This document shows, one piece after another, positions 35,075-43,748 of a DNA stretch of 64,000 nucleotides. The stretch lies in contig NZ_DOPX01000032.1 of NCBI RefSeq assembly GCF_003514505.1, positions 60,203 to 124,202 of the forward strand, written 5' to 3'. The DNA is from Proteiniclasticum sp. Its GTDB lineage: Bacteria > Bacillota > Clostridia > Clostridiales > Clostridiaceae. The first letter of the stretch is position 1; each line of letters begins with the position of its first letter. Under the pieces are notes generated by a model that searched no databases, had not been told where the DNA came from, and saw only the letters and a list, made by a program, of their open reading frames with translations. The position numbers and the translations under genes were made by a program.

Positions 35075-35299
35075 ATGAAAGAAAAGAAAACACTTCAAAT
35101 GAAACAGATTTTTTATAGCCTCATCTGGTTCATCATAGGAGGAATGGCTGTTTACACTTCATTGGTAGAAAAAATGTATCAGAGCGGAGTCACCATGATG
35201 ATTGCTCTTTTCGGAGCGGCTCTTCTTATGATGAGCTTGTCCATCATGAAAGACCTATGCAAAGAAGTCAGTAATGAGAAGAGCATCCATGCAGAATAG
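35075..35299 (+). CDS. Small membrane protein, unknown
   Basis: 74 residues with two hydrophobic segments (IFYSLIWFIIGGMAVYTSLV; MMIALFGAALLMMSLSIM). AAAGGAAG precedes ATG 35075; an upstream frame extension to 35039 has no ribosome site. No family recognised. The 142-base gap before it has no other gene. Confidence 0.65.
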   Translation: MKEKKTLQMKQIFYSLIWFIIGGMAVYTSLVEKMYQSGVTMMIALFGAALLMMSLSIMKDLCKEVSNEKSIHAE

Positions 35300-35337
35300 T
35301 AGTATCCTTCATATAAGACAAAGAAAGGAAGACTTAA

Positions 35338-35619
35338 ATGAACAAAGAAGAAGACATCTTGGCCCGAATTCTAGAAATCATCATGTATTCACTGATGTTG
35401 TGGATATTTGTATCAGGGAGCTTAACCAATGATCTGTCACTGTTGCAGCCGCTGTTTTTCTTCCTGACCACCTATCTTTTTGTGGATTATTCAGGAAAAC
35501 TACGGAAAGCCAAGGTGAATCGCGGGGGGAAGATTCTTTGTGCGCTGCTGTTGTTCGCTTTAAGTTTTGGGTATTACTTTCTATTTGGGTATTTTCAGGT
35601 GTCTCTAGTTCGACTATGA
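35338..35619 (+). CDS. Small membrane protein, unknown
   Basis: 93 residues with about three hydrophobic segments (IMYSLMLWIFVSGSL; LLQPLFFFLTTYLFVDY; ILCALLLFALSFGYYFLFGY). AAAGGAAG precedes ATG. It follows the previous small membrane gene by 38 bases in the same direction. No family recognised. Confidence 0.68.
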   Translation: MNKEEDILARILEIIMYSLMLWIFVSGSLTNDLSLLQPLFFFLTTYLFVDYSGKLRKAKVNRGGKILCALLLFALSFGYYFLFGYFQVSLVRL

Positions 35620-35745
35620 AGAAAGCCAGGAGAATGGGTCTACCTATTTCAGGCGCTTTTTTCAGTTTGTGCTGCCTTTATTTCTTGCTCTTCTTTTGGA
35701 GTAATTAGAATGGTGCTGGTGCCTGTTGAGTCTTTATCTGAGAAT

Positions 35746-35781
35746 GGAGTTTTTGCTGTATAGCAGCAAGGACTCTTTTGT
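35746..35781 (+). terminator. Terminator in the gap before the first ECF sigma gene
   Basis: GGAGTTTTTGCTG with CAGCAAGGACTC (imperfect), then TTTTGTTTTT. The gap 35620-36008 has no gene. Confidence 0.6.
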
Positions 35782-35939
35782 TTTTAACAGCTTTAAAACA
35801 GCTTCAAAATGTGGAAATTCTTCCTGCAGTGAAGTGGAGGGGACTTTATGAAGAAGGATGATACTTGATTAGAGATGTTATGATGGTTCATTGAGATTCT
35901 GGTTGTTAATAAAAAGAAACAAAATAATTTGGAAAAAGG

Positions 35940-35965
35940 TGTAACTTTTATTTATGTGCTGCGAA
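35940..35965 (+). promoter_or_regulatory. Possible ECF-type promoter
   Basis: TGTAAC (35940-35945), 16-base spacer, CGAA (35962-35965), 44 bases before the sigma gene. Similar in layout to the clearer one at 52740 and compatible with autoregulation; the match is modest. Confidence 0.35.
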
Positions 35966-36008
35966 TAAATAGTGTCACACAAAAGAAAATCAAACGAGGT
36001 GCACTTCA

Positions 36009-36557
36009 ATGATTTCTGACAAATCTCTCTATGCGTCTTTCTTAGAGGGAGATCGGGGTTCCTTCGAGGAACTGGTACTACGCCATCGACATGGGATGGT
36101 GTATTTTTTGATGCCATATGTCAAAAGCTATGAGACCGCAGAAGATCTGGTTCAGGAGGTTTTCGCCTATATTTATCTGAATCCGGAGCGGTACAGTGAA
36201 GACTATGAGTTCAAAACCTATCTCTATATGCTCGGGAAAAGACGCGCCATTGATTATATAAGAAAAGAAACCCGCCAGGAAAAAGTATCTCTGGAGGAGT
36301 CCATGAGTATAGACCAAACCTCTTTAGAAGATGCCGTTCACCGACGAGGAAATGCAGTGGATCTGAAAAGATATCTTCATGCCCTCAGTCCAGAAGACCA
36401 GAAAGTCATTTCACTCGTTGATCTTACAGGACTTTCCATGGCGGAAACTGCCAAAATCATGAAAAAGTCCGTAGCTGCTGTGAAAGTCCAGTCGCACCGG
36501 GCAAAGAAGCGTTTAAAGAAGATCATGCTGAAAGGAGGTTTTTCCTATGAAGTCTGA
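36009..36557 (+). CDS. ECF-type RNA polymerase sigma factor (first)
   Basis: 182 residues with sigma region 2 (FEELVLRHRHGMVYFLMPYV; YETAEDLVQEVFAYIYLNP) and region 4 (LSPEDQKVISLVDLTGLSMA; KKSVAAVKVQSHRAKKRLKK). No other domain. AACGAGGTG precedes ATG. The next gene overlaps it by 11 bases and is the likely anti-sigma partner. Confidence 0.92.
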   Translation: MISDKSLYASFLEGDRGSFEELVLRHRHGMVYFLMPYVKSYETAEDLVQEVFAYIYLNPERYSEDYEFKTYLYMLGKRRAIDYIRKETRQEKVSLEESMSIDQTSLEDAVHRRGNAVDLKRYLHALSPEDQKVISLVDLTGLSMAETAKIMKKSVAAVKVQSHRAKKRLKKIMLKGGFSYEV

Positions 36558-37122
36558 CCGAGAATTTTTAGACGGTATCTATCAGAAGGCTGAACAACTG
36601 GATCCAGCGAAGACCATCTCCCAGGAAGAAAATGTCCTACTGAAGTCCCAGGGAAATAGAAGAAAATCCTACTTTTCAAAGCCCACACTGCAGCTGGCAG
36701 GTTCCTTTGCGGTGCTGGCGCTGGTGTTTTTCTTACAAGGGGTTCAAGAAAAGGAAAATCTTCCGGCAAACCCTGTGGATGTACCGCGGGTCATTTCCAG
36801 AACTGTAGAAATCACGGAGGAGCATCCGTTATTTACAGAAGCCACGGATATTCTGGAAGTAGAAGTTGTAAAGAATGAGTCTCAGAAGAAGTTGAGGCTT
36901 GTGGGAGCGTTCAGATCTTCAGAGGATAGCAGAGCGCTGGAAGATTTTCTGCTGAACAACGAACTTGGCATCTTAGAAGGAAAAAAAGCGGTACTTTTTC
37001 TTAAGCTGAAGGAAGAAAAGATCCAGGTGCTGGATGTATTCTATTGGGAAGAAGAAGTCAGAACCTATCTCAATGCATACCGGGAAAGTCTTTCGCTAGA
37101 GACACTCGAAGAAACGAAGTAA
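36547..37122 (+). CDS. Membrane protein paired with ECF sigma (likely anti-sigma)
   Basis: 191 residues: a soluble N-terminal part of about 38 residues, one membrane helix (LQLAGSFAVLALVFFLQGVQ) and an exported part. This topology and the 11-base overlap with the sigma gene fit an anti-sigma factor; no zinc-binding motif is visible, so the assignment is from context. AAAGGAGG precedes ATG. Confidence 0.65.
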   Translation: MKSDREFLDGIYQKAEQLDPAKTISQEENVLLKSQGNRRKSYFSKPTLQLAGSFAVLALVFFLQGVQEKENLPANPVDVPRVISRTVEITEEHPLFTEATDILEVEVVKNESQKKLRLVGAFRSSEDSRALEDFLLNNELGILEGKKAVLFLKLKEEKIQVLDVFYWEEEVRTYLNAYRESLSLETLEETK

Positions 37123-37148
37123 AAATAAAGAAGAAAGAAGGATAAGAA

Positions 37149-37697
37149 TTGAAGAAAATCACAACCATCATCATGACCACTGTATTGGCATTAGGAGTTT
37201 TTGCAGGATGCTCCAACGGTAGCACGGACAAAGAGACCCCTGAAAACACAAAGAATGTGACACTGGAAGAAATCCATACTGCGGTAAAGGATGCATATGG
37301 AGAAAACTATCTTCCTAATATGGAAATCCCAGCAGAAATGCTGGAAGCTGAGTTTGGTCTTACAAAAGATCTTTATGCGGAAGTCATTGCAGAGCAGCCA
37401 ATGATTGGAACCCATGCTGACCGCGTGGTGCTTGTTAAGGCGGCAGAAGGAAAAGCCGATGCAGTGGAAGAAGCTCTGAATAAAGCAAAGGAAAACAAGA
37501 TCGCAGACACCATGCAGTACCCCATGAACCTTCCTAAAATCGCAGCTACAAAAGTCGTCAGACACGGAGACGTTGTGGCATTTCTTTTAGTAGGTGCAAT
37601 AAATGAAAACATGGACGCCACTGAAGAAGAGGCGAAGACCTTTGCAGAGACCGAAGTAGAGAAGGCTGTGGAAGCTATAAACAACCTTTTCAAATAA
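37149..37697 (+). CDS. DUF4358 lipoprotein
   Basis: 182 residues. A lipobox is visible in VLALGVFAGCSNGST. The mature part (EIHTAVKDAYGENYLP; MIGTHADRVVLVKAAEGKAD) is the DUF4358 family, common in Clostridia and of unknown role. TTG start with AGAAGGATAAG upstream. It is the third gene of the ECF sigma operon and may be its regulated envelope component. Confidence 0.85.
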   Translation: MKKITTIIMTTVLALGVFAGCSNGSTDKETPENTKNVTLEEIHTAVKDAYGENYLPNMEIPAEMLEAEFGLTKDLYAEVIAEQPMIGTHADRVVLVKAAEGKADAVEEALNKAKENKIADTMQYPMNLPKIAATKVVRHGDVVAFLLVGAINENMDATEEEAKTFAETEVEKAVEAINNLFK

Positions 37698-37721
37698 AAC
37701 CCGAGAGAGAAACCTGAAATC

Positions 37722-37786
37722 TACCTCTACAAGTTATTGTGCAGTATGAGTATTGATCTGCAAGACTTGTAGAGGTATCTTTTTTA
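37722..37786 (+). terminator. Terminator of the first ECF operon
   Basis: TACCTCTACAAG and CTTGTAGAGGTA enclose about 32 bases with an inner weak stem; TCTTTTTT follows. The remaining gap to 37969 has no gene. Confidence 0.85.
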
Positions 37787-37969
37787 GTTTATCTGAGTGG
37801 AAGTTATGATCAATAAGAGGTTTCCATTGAAAGAAATGCATAATAGAAGTGCATACTCTGAAAAAAACAGAAGATTTTTTTCCTGAAACACGGTATGATG
37901 AAGAGATGAAATTTATAGGGGACATTAGGATGTGCTTTAGTGCATCTCTATGAGAAATCGGAGGGAAAT

Positions 37970-39136
37970 ATGAAAATATCAAAAAAAGATGCACTGCAGT
38001 GGTTTGAGTTTTTTGCCATGCTGCCAGAAGAGGAAGAGCTCATGGTGAAGCAGCAGGAGATTGTCTACGCTACCTTTGCACAGATTGAAGAAGCCATTGA
38101 CCATCGGAATGAGCAGCTGATGGAAGAAATCAGCGGACTGAAAACTCTCGAAAAGAGAACCCTTTATGTGGGCAATGATGAGAAGTTTCCAAGGGGCTGT
38201 AAATCCTGCCTGTTGGGCACGGGGCTCAATGCCATCCGTAAAACCAACAAGTGCAATATCGAGTGCAAGTTCTGCTACAACTACGGAGAACTGAATCAGA
38301 TTCCACCAGTGGGGGAAGGAATGTGGGAGATCGGAGGAACCAAGTTCTACGAAAAGGACATCGATCTTCTTCTATCGATTTATAGAAAGCCTACAGGCGT
38401 ATCTTATGTGTATCTGGAGCCCTTTATAGAGATCGAGAAATACTACTCCATCATCAGAAGATTCAAAGAGGCAAAAGTGTATCAGCATCTTTACACCAAC
38501 GGACTTCTGGCCACGGAGGAGACATTAAAGGCCCTGGGAGAAGCGGGCCTTGATGAGATCCGGTTTAATCTTGGTGCGGCCAACTGCGCAGATAAGGTCA
38601 TCAGAAATATCAAGATCGCCAAGAAGTATATCAGGACCGTTGGGATTGAGACGCCCATGACGCCGGAGTTCTTCGATGCGTTTACAAAGAAAAAAGAAAT
38701 GATTCTCGATACAGGACTTGATTTTATCAACTGTGCAGAGCTTCACCTCAATGAGAACAACATCGGGAACTATGAAGGCGAGAATATGTATATTGCAAGA
38801 CATGGCTATATTTCTCCCATCTGGAGCAGAGAGCTCACGCTGAAATTCATGAAGATGGCGGATGAGGAAAAGTGGGATATTGCGGTCCATGACTGCTCCA
38901 ACCAGACGAAGTTTGCAAGGAATCTTAATCTCAGCAGCAAGGAAGGAAAGTGGTTTGGGGCCAGCAATTATTCCAGTGAGTTCACTAGAATTCCATTTGA
39001 AGCCTTCTTGCCAATCCTTCGGGATGAAAGTTTCCAGTTCCTGACAGAAGAAGAGCTGCCTGCGGGGTATAAGGCGGGAGAACTGTTTTTTAGTTTGATA
39101 AGAAAGAAGAACCATCTGACTTGGTCCTGTCATTAG
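37970..39136 (+). CDS. Radical SAM protein
   Basis: 388 residues. CNIECKFCYNYG near residue 94 is the Cys-x3-Cys-x2-Cys motif for the 4Fe-4S cluster and S-adenosylmethionine. It is preceded by CKSCLLG at about residue 80, a possible extra cysteine pair. SVYVYLEPF-type strand residues and RFNLGAANCADKVI follow in the barrel. No SPASM or B12 domain is evident. Substrate unknown. ATG 37970 has GGAGGG at 4-5 bases; the frame extends to 37940 without support. Confidence 0.85.
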   Translation: MKISKKDALQWFEFFAMLPEEEELMVKQQEIVYATFAQIEEAIDHRNEQLMEEISGLKTLEKRTLYVGNDEKFPRGCKSCLLGTGLNAIRKTNKCNIECKFCYNYGELNQIPPVGEGMWEIGGTKFYEKDIDLLLSIYRKPTGVSYVYLEPFIEIEKYYSIIRRFKEAKVYQHLYTNGLLATEETLKALGEAGLDEIRFNLGAANCADKVIRNIKIAKKYIRTVGIETPMTPEFFDAFTKKKEMILDTGLDFINCAELHLNENNIGNYEGENMYIARHGYISPIWSRELTLKFMKMADEEKWDIAVHDCSNQTKFARNLNLSSKEGKWFGASNYSSEFTRIPFEAFLPILRDESFQFLTEEELPAGYKAGELFFSLIRKKNHLTWSCH

Positions 39137-39162
39137 GTTATGGGATTCAGGTTCACTACGTA

Positions 39163-39214
39163 GAAGAAAACCCGTTCATCAAGGAGCTATAGCTCAAGAT
39201 GGACGGGTTTTCTT
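39163..39214. terminator. Bidirectional terminator between radical SAM and regulator
   Basis: AGAAAACCCGTTCATC and GATGGACGGGTTTTCT (one mismatch), with GAGCTATAGCTC forming the top. Confidence 0.92.
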
Positions 39215-39239
39215 AGTTGTAGACAAGCTGGGCAGCATG

Positions 39240-41024
39240 CTATTTCTGAAGAAGACGCCATAAGGTGGTACGGCTGATGCCAAGGCGTTTGGCTGTTTCG
39301 GTATGATTTCCCTTGGTTTCTTCCAGAACTAGAAGCGCGATCTCTTGGCTGATTTCTGAAAGCGAGCGATTGAGATCAAGAGGAGAAACTTTATTTTCTT
39401 CCTGCACATTGAAGGTTCCCACATGTCTCTCTTTTCGAAGTACCTGGGAAACGTGGTCTGCAGTGATAAACTGATTTGTCACGAGCATGGCCAGTTCTTC
39501 TAGTACTCGTCTGAATTGTGTGTAGTTGTAGGGCCACTCATAGGTTTTGAGGAGAGACAAAGCCTCATTTTCAGCGCCTAAAATTTGTGTTGGTAGAGTA
39601 AGATTCATACGGCTGAGGGAGAGGTTTAACAGTGTCGGAATCTCCTGAGACAGGTGTCTTAACGGCGGCAGATAGAGTGACAGGCAAGAGAGTTTTTCTC
39701 GGAAAAGTGCACCTACTTTTGAGATGTATTCTCCACTTTGACAAACGCAAGAAATCATGACCCGGTTCCGTTCACATACTTCCATCTCTTCCAATACGGA
39801 GATTAACTGATACTGCTTCTCCATGGGAAGCACATCCACATTCTGAATGTAGAGGGTATTGCCTTCTTCAACGAGGGGAGAGTTGTGATGCTCCATGAGG
39901 AATGACCAGCTTTTTTCATTTATAAGGCCACAGTTGATGGTGATGAGAGGGTTTTTCTGCAGAGGGCTTTTGGTGTAGATCAAGTTCGCCACAGCTTCTT
40001 TTCCGGTACCGTCTTCACCGGTAAAAATTACGGGAAGGGGGCGTTGACTGAGTTGGTCCATCTCTTCATGAAGTCCGTTGAGATTTCCTGCAATACTGAA
40101 AATACTGCTGTAATAGATGTCCTCTGCCTCGCTCTTTGTGGAATAGCTGATGCCCATTTGGCTGGCTGGGAGGGGCAGTTTCCGCTCTTCAATAAAGAAT
40201 GCGGTATAGGCCAGTGAGGAGCTCATGATGGCTTGGATCCTGATTGAATAGCGCATCCCTTTGATAGAGCGGATGATTCTCTGATTACCACTTTCTCTGT
40301 CCATGGGCAGTTCCTGGCGAAGGATCTCCAAAAGTTCTGGTTTAGGATCTTCCAGAGTAGAAAGAAACAAAGTTCCTTCCTGATCAAATACCATGGTTTG
40401 CCCCACCTGGCCCCGAATCAGTTCTCGGAAGAAGATGTTCTCTTCCCGAAGATTTTTCTGGCTCTCGCTTAAGAGCAGCACCTGCTCAAAAGCGCTGCGG
40501 ATGCTTTCCATACCTGAAGTGATGAGGAATGAATTGATTCCAAGTCTTTGAGCGGTTGTATTGACAATCACATCGCAAAGAATGGTGTCGCACTTTTGCT
40601 CCTGAAGTTTTTTCAGGAGAGGTTCAACCTGAGAAATAGAATCTACAATATGGACATCGGCGTTACAGCCGATCAGATCACATAGAGGCAGCATCTGATT
40701 TCGGATGTCTGCGAAAGAAATCATAGCGATGTCTTTTTCTAATCCGTTTGCCAATTTGATGGCACAGAGAATGTCATACATGGAGATGTCAATCTCTATG
40801 ACAGGGATAGAGAGCTGCTGGCGCAGCATTCTTGCAGTTGCACCTCGAGACACGACCACATCGTAATCTCCGTGAAAATTATTTTTTGCAATCTGAAGAC
40901 CTTGCTCCATATCTCCTACGAAAACGGTGAGGTCCAAGTCCGGGTACTCTTTAGCAAGAGCAATCAGCTGGCTTTTCATTCCTTCATAAGGGGCGATGCC
41001 AAGTACGCGTATCTGGTTTTTCAT
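39240..41024 (-). CDS. PrpR-type regulator with degenerate sigma-54 activator domain
   Basis: 594 residues. Residues about 10-190 form a PrpR_N ligand domain (VVVSRGATARMLRQQL; IPVIEIDISMYDIL). A middle segment is followed by an AAA+ domain with Walker A GEDGTGKEAVANLIY near residue 335 and a Fis-type helix-turn-helix at the end (NHTETAKRLGISRTTLWRLL). The ELFG...GAFTGA stretch that contacts sigma-54 is missing: NCGLINEKSWSFL runs through a short link to GNTLYIQNVDVLP. It therefore probably acts through ordinary sigma factors. It is divergent from the DUF1537 operon and likely controls it in response to an acid metabolite. Confidence 0.85.
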   Translation of the reverse strand: MKNQIRVLGIAPYEGMKSQLIALAKEYPDLDLTVFVGDMEQGLQIAKNNFHGDYDVVVSRGATARMLRQQLSIPVIEIDISMYDILCAIKLANGLEKDIAMISFADIRNQMLPLCDLIGCNADVHIVDSISQVEPLLKKLQEQKCDTILCDVIVNTTAQRLGINSFLITSGMESIRSAFEQVLLLSESQKNLREENIFFRELIRGQVGQTMVFDQEGTLFLSTLEDPKPELLEILRQELPMDRESGNQRIIRSIKGMRYSIRIQAIMSSSLAYTAFFIEERKLPLPASQMGISYSTKSEAEDIYYSSIFSIAGNLNGLHEEMDQLSQRPLPVIFTGEDGTGKEAVANLIYTKSPLQKNPLITINCGLINEKSWSFLMEHHNSPLVEEGNTLYIQNVDVLPMEKQYQLISVLEEMEVCERNRVMISCVCQSGEYISKVGALFREKLSCLSLYLPPLRHLSQEIPTLLNLSLSRMNLTLPTQILGAENEALSLLKTYEWPYNYTQFRRVLEELAMLVTNQFITADHVSQVLRKERHVGTFNVQEENKVSPLDLNRSLSEISQEIALLVLEETKGNHTETAKRLGISRTTLWRLLQK

Positions 41025-41038
41025 AAATACCTCTCAGA

Positions 41039-41250
41039 TGGTTTCATATTTGAACACATTATAGCATCAGAGGAGAAAAACAACAACAATATCCGTAATG
41101 TTTCAAAATTAAACGGATATACTGTGATATTTCATTGACGATTGTTTCGATATTTGTGTATTATGAGTATAAATTCAATTGTTAAACGTTACCAATGGAG
41201 TTTGATACAAAAGAAAAATAAATTCTTCAAAATTGTTTCAAAATGAAACA
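41039..41250. promoter_or_regulatory. Palindromic operator set and promoter for the acid-sugar operon
   Basis: A perfect palindrome TGTTTCA-AAA-TGAAACA lies at 41234-41250. Related sites are TGTTTCAAAATTAAACG (41099-41115), itself inside an inverted ATATCCGT/ACGGATAT pair (41089-41120), and GTTTCATATTTGAAC (41041-41055). A sigma-A type promoter TTGACG (41135-41140), 18 bases, TATTAT (41159-41164) lies between them. No -24/-12 element is seen. The sites are candidates for the Fis-type helix-turn-helix of the divergent regulator. Confidence 0.65.
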
Positions 41251-41265
41251 GTGTGAGGTGGGTAC

Positions 41266-42504
41266 ATGATAAAGCTATTAATAATTGCAGACGACTTCAC
41301 CGGTGCACTGGATACAGGAGTACAGTTTGCAGGGCGTGGTGCCAATACTCTTGTGGTCACAGACCTTCAGTATGATTTTCATGATATAGAAGAAAATGTG
41401 GATGTCCTCGTCATGGTTACTGAATCCAGACATATAGACCCAGAGGAAGCATACAAAGTTGTCTATGATATTTCGAAAAGAGCGATCCTTGCGGGGATCT
41501 CGAATATCTACAAAAAAACGGACTCTGCCCTAAGAGGCAATATAGGCGCTGAACTGAAGGGGCTCATGGATGGCGCGGGGATAAAAACACTCCCCTTTAT
41601 CCCTGCTTTCCCAGCACTTCAGAGAATTACAAAAGATGGTGTGCATTATATAGAGGGAGTACCAGTGGCAGAGAGTATTTTTGGAAAAGATCCCTTTGAA
41701 CCGATCCGATACTCTTCTGTTGAGGAGATCATTTCAGGGCAGATAAAGGTTCCTGTGGTGATTCAGAGAAATGGGAAACCAATAGAGAATCAAGAAGGAA
41801 TTCATGTTTTTGATGCCGAAACAGAGGAAGATCTTCAGAGAATCGGTGAAATTCTGAACATAGACGGTATAAGATTTTCAGCAGGATGTGCAGGTTTTGC
41901 AGCAACGCTGGCGGATCTTCTGAATATCAGAGGAACGGCTTTTAAAGGAGAAAGACTGGAAGAGAACCTATTTATCGCCTGTGGAAGTGTCAATCCAGTA
42001 ACCATCCGACAGATGAGAAAAGCCAAAGAGGAAGGCTTCCCTCAGGTACATCTCACACCGGAACAGAAGCTTGAAAAAGAATGGCTACAAAAAGATACAT
42101 CTAGAAAAGAGATTGAAGAATGGCTACGAAGAGCAGGTGCTGAAAAAAGATTCATACTGGATGTCAATGATCCAGATGGACAAGAGGATACAAATCGGTA
42201 CAAAGAAGCCCACGGACTGACCACAGAGGATCTGCGCGTTTCTATTTCGGAGAATTTTGCAGCCATCATGAAAAGACTGCTTGATGATGGTCTTCGGGCT
42301 ACGGTGCTCTGTACAGGAGGAGACACATTGATGGCTCTCATGCAGGTTCTTGGTATTTATGAACTGACACCGCTTTATGAACTGTCACCTGGTGTAGTAG
42401 CCACGAAATTCCACTATCAGGGAAGAACCTACAATATGATTTCAAAGTCTGGTGGGATTGGCGAGGAAGATCTTCTTTTAAAAATTGCGGAAATGATATT
42501 TTAA
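41266..42504 (+). CDS. Four-carbon acid sugar kinase family protein (DUF1537)
   Basis: 412 residues with the family motifs IIADDFTGALDTGVQFAGRG, YKKTDSALRGNIGAEL near the N-terminus and VLCTGGDTLMALMQVL near the C-terminus (nucleotide-binding half). Characterised members (DtnK, OtnK) phosphorylate D-threonate or D-erythronate type acids at O4. Here it is the first gene of the operon; the PdxA-like gene four places on is the usual next enzyme. GTGAGGTGGG precedes ATG. The exact substrate is not known. Confidence 0.88.
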   Translation: MIKLLIIADDFTGALDTGVQFAGRGANTLVVTDLQYDFHDIEENVDVLVMVTESRHIDPEEAYKVVYDISKRAILAGISNIYKKTDSALRGNIGAELKGLMDGAGIKTLPFIPAFPALQRITKDGVHYIEGVPVAESIFGKDPFEPIRYSSVEEIISGQIKVPVVIQRNGKPIENQEGIHVFDAETEEDLQRIGEILNIDGIRFSAGCAGFAATLADLLNIRGTAFKGERLEENLFIACGSVNPVTIRQMRKAKEEGFPQVHLTPEQKLEKEWLQKDTSRKEIEEWLRRAGAEKRFILDVNDPDGQEDTNRYKEAHGLTTEDLRVSISENFAAIMKRLLDDGLRATVLCTGGDTLMALMQVLGIYELTPLYELSPGVVATKFHYQGRTYNMISKSGGIGEEDLLLKIAEMIF

Positions 42505-42526
42505 TCTATATAACAGGAGGAATGAA

Positions 42527-43690
42527 ATGAATTATGTTACTTTACCAGGGTTGACCTCTGATGGGAAACTCTACTTCAATGAAGATATGGGCACAGTGGA
42601 GGCAAAGATTCCAGCAGGAAGGTATCTCACCTGCCATTCTCCAGCCATGCTGGAGCTGCCAAACGGAGATCTTCTGTGCTGCTGGTTTGCAGGAAGCTAT
42701 GAAGGAGAGCCTGATGTGAGTATTGTCTGCGCACGTCTTCCGAAGGGAGCAGACAGATGGACTGATCCGGTTCTTGTGTCTGGAGATCCAGAAAGAAGCG
42801 AGCAGAATCCATCTTTATTCAACGGTCCCGATGGGGCTGTATGGTGTATGTACACCGCTCAGCTTGCAAGAGAAAACGGCAAGGACAATATGCAGTTCAC
42901 CTCTCAGATCCGTTGCCAGAAGAGCTTTGATGGAGGTCTCACTTGGGAAGCCTATGAGACAGTTTTTCCAAGAGAAGGAAGCTTCTGCAGACAGCCCATC
43001 CAAGTGCTTGAAAATGGCAGATGGATTTTCGGCAACTGGCTTTGCACAGATTCAGAAGAAGGACTGGCAGGAGATCCTAGTGTGTTCCAGATTTCAGAAG
43101 ATGAAGGGAAGTCCTGGAGAATGGTAGAAATGCCAAACAGCCGGGGAAGGGTTCATCCAACGGTGGTGGAGCTTGGTGGTGGACATCTGGCAGCGTTCAT
43201 GAGAAGCCGGGAGGCAGACTTTATCTACAGAAGCGAGTCCTTTGACTATGGCGACACCTGGTCAGAACCAAAACCAACACCGCTTCCTAACAATAATTCC
43301 TCCATCAGTGCCATCAGAACAAAGAGCGGCAGGGTGGCAGTGGCTTATAACCCGACTTCCACACCAGTGCCTGTAAAAGGAAAAGCAGCATGGCCAGGAC
43401 TGAGAAATCCTGTGGCGGTGGCGCTTTCAGAAGATGGTGGTCTGACTTTCCCTATGATCCGATGGATGGAACGAGGAGAAGGATTCATTGGAGAGGAGAA
43501 TAAAACAAACAACAGACAGTATGAGTATCCCTACATCATGCAAGGTGCTGATGGAAGAATTCACCTCACCTATGCTGCTTTCACCCGTCAGTGCGTGAAG
43601 TATGTCTCTTTCTTTGAGGAAGATGTTATGGGCAAAAAGCGTGAATATATGGGCGTTTATAACCCAACTTCCGGGGAAGGCACCAAGTAA
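42527..43690 (+). CDS. Cytoplasmic sialidase-fold (BNR repeat) protein
   Basis: 387 residues of the sialidase superfamily, with Asp-box-like repeats (SFDGGLTWEAYE; SEDEGKSWRMVE; SFDYGDTWSEPK; SEDGGLTFPMIR) in a six-bladed propeller and PSLFNGPDGAVWCMYTAQ. There is no signal peptide, so it acts in the cytoplasm, unlike secreted sialidases. In this operon it may hydrolyse or isomerise a sugar-acid derivative before the kinase or aldolase step. That role is inferred only from position. CAGGAGGAA precedes ATG. Confidence 0.85.
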   Translation: MNYVTLPGLTSDGKLYFNEDMGTVEAKIPAGRYLTCHSPAMLELPNGDLLCCWFAGSYEGEPDVSIVCARLPKGADRWTDPVLVSGDPERSEQNPSLFNGPDGAVWCMYTAQLARENGKDNMQFTSQIRCQKSFDGGLTWEAYETVFPREGSFCRQPIQVLENGRWIFGNWLCTDSEEGLAGDPSVFQISEDEGKSWRMVEMPNSRGRVHPTVVELGGGHLAAFMRSREADFIYRSESFDYGDTWSEPKPTPLPNNNSSISAIRTKSGRVAVAYNPTSTPVPVKGKAAWPGLRNPVAVALSEDGGLTFPMIRWMERGEGFIGEENKTNNRQYEYPYIMQGADGRIHLTYAAFTRQCVKYVSFFEEDVMGKKREYMGVYNPTSGEGTK

Positions 43691-43748
43691 GAAGTTCGTG
43701 AAGAAATAAAACCTAAACAAAAGAAATGAAAATGAGGAGTGATGCCAA

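Noticed and set aside
41120..41265. Sigma-54 (-24/-12) promoter for the acid-sugar operon
   Set aside because: No TGGCAC-N5-TTGC-like pair was found; a sigma-A-type pair is present instead.
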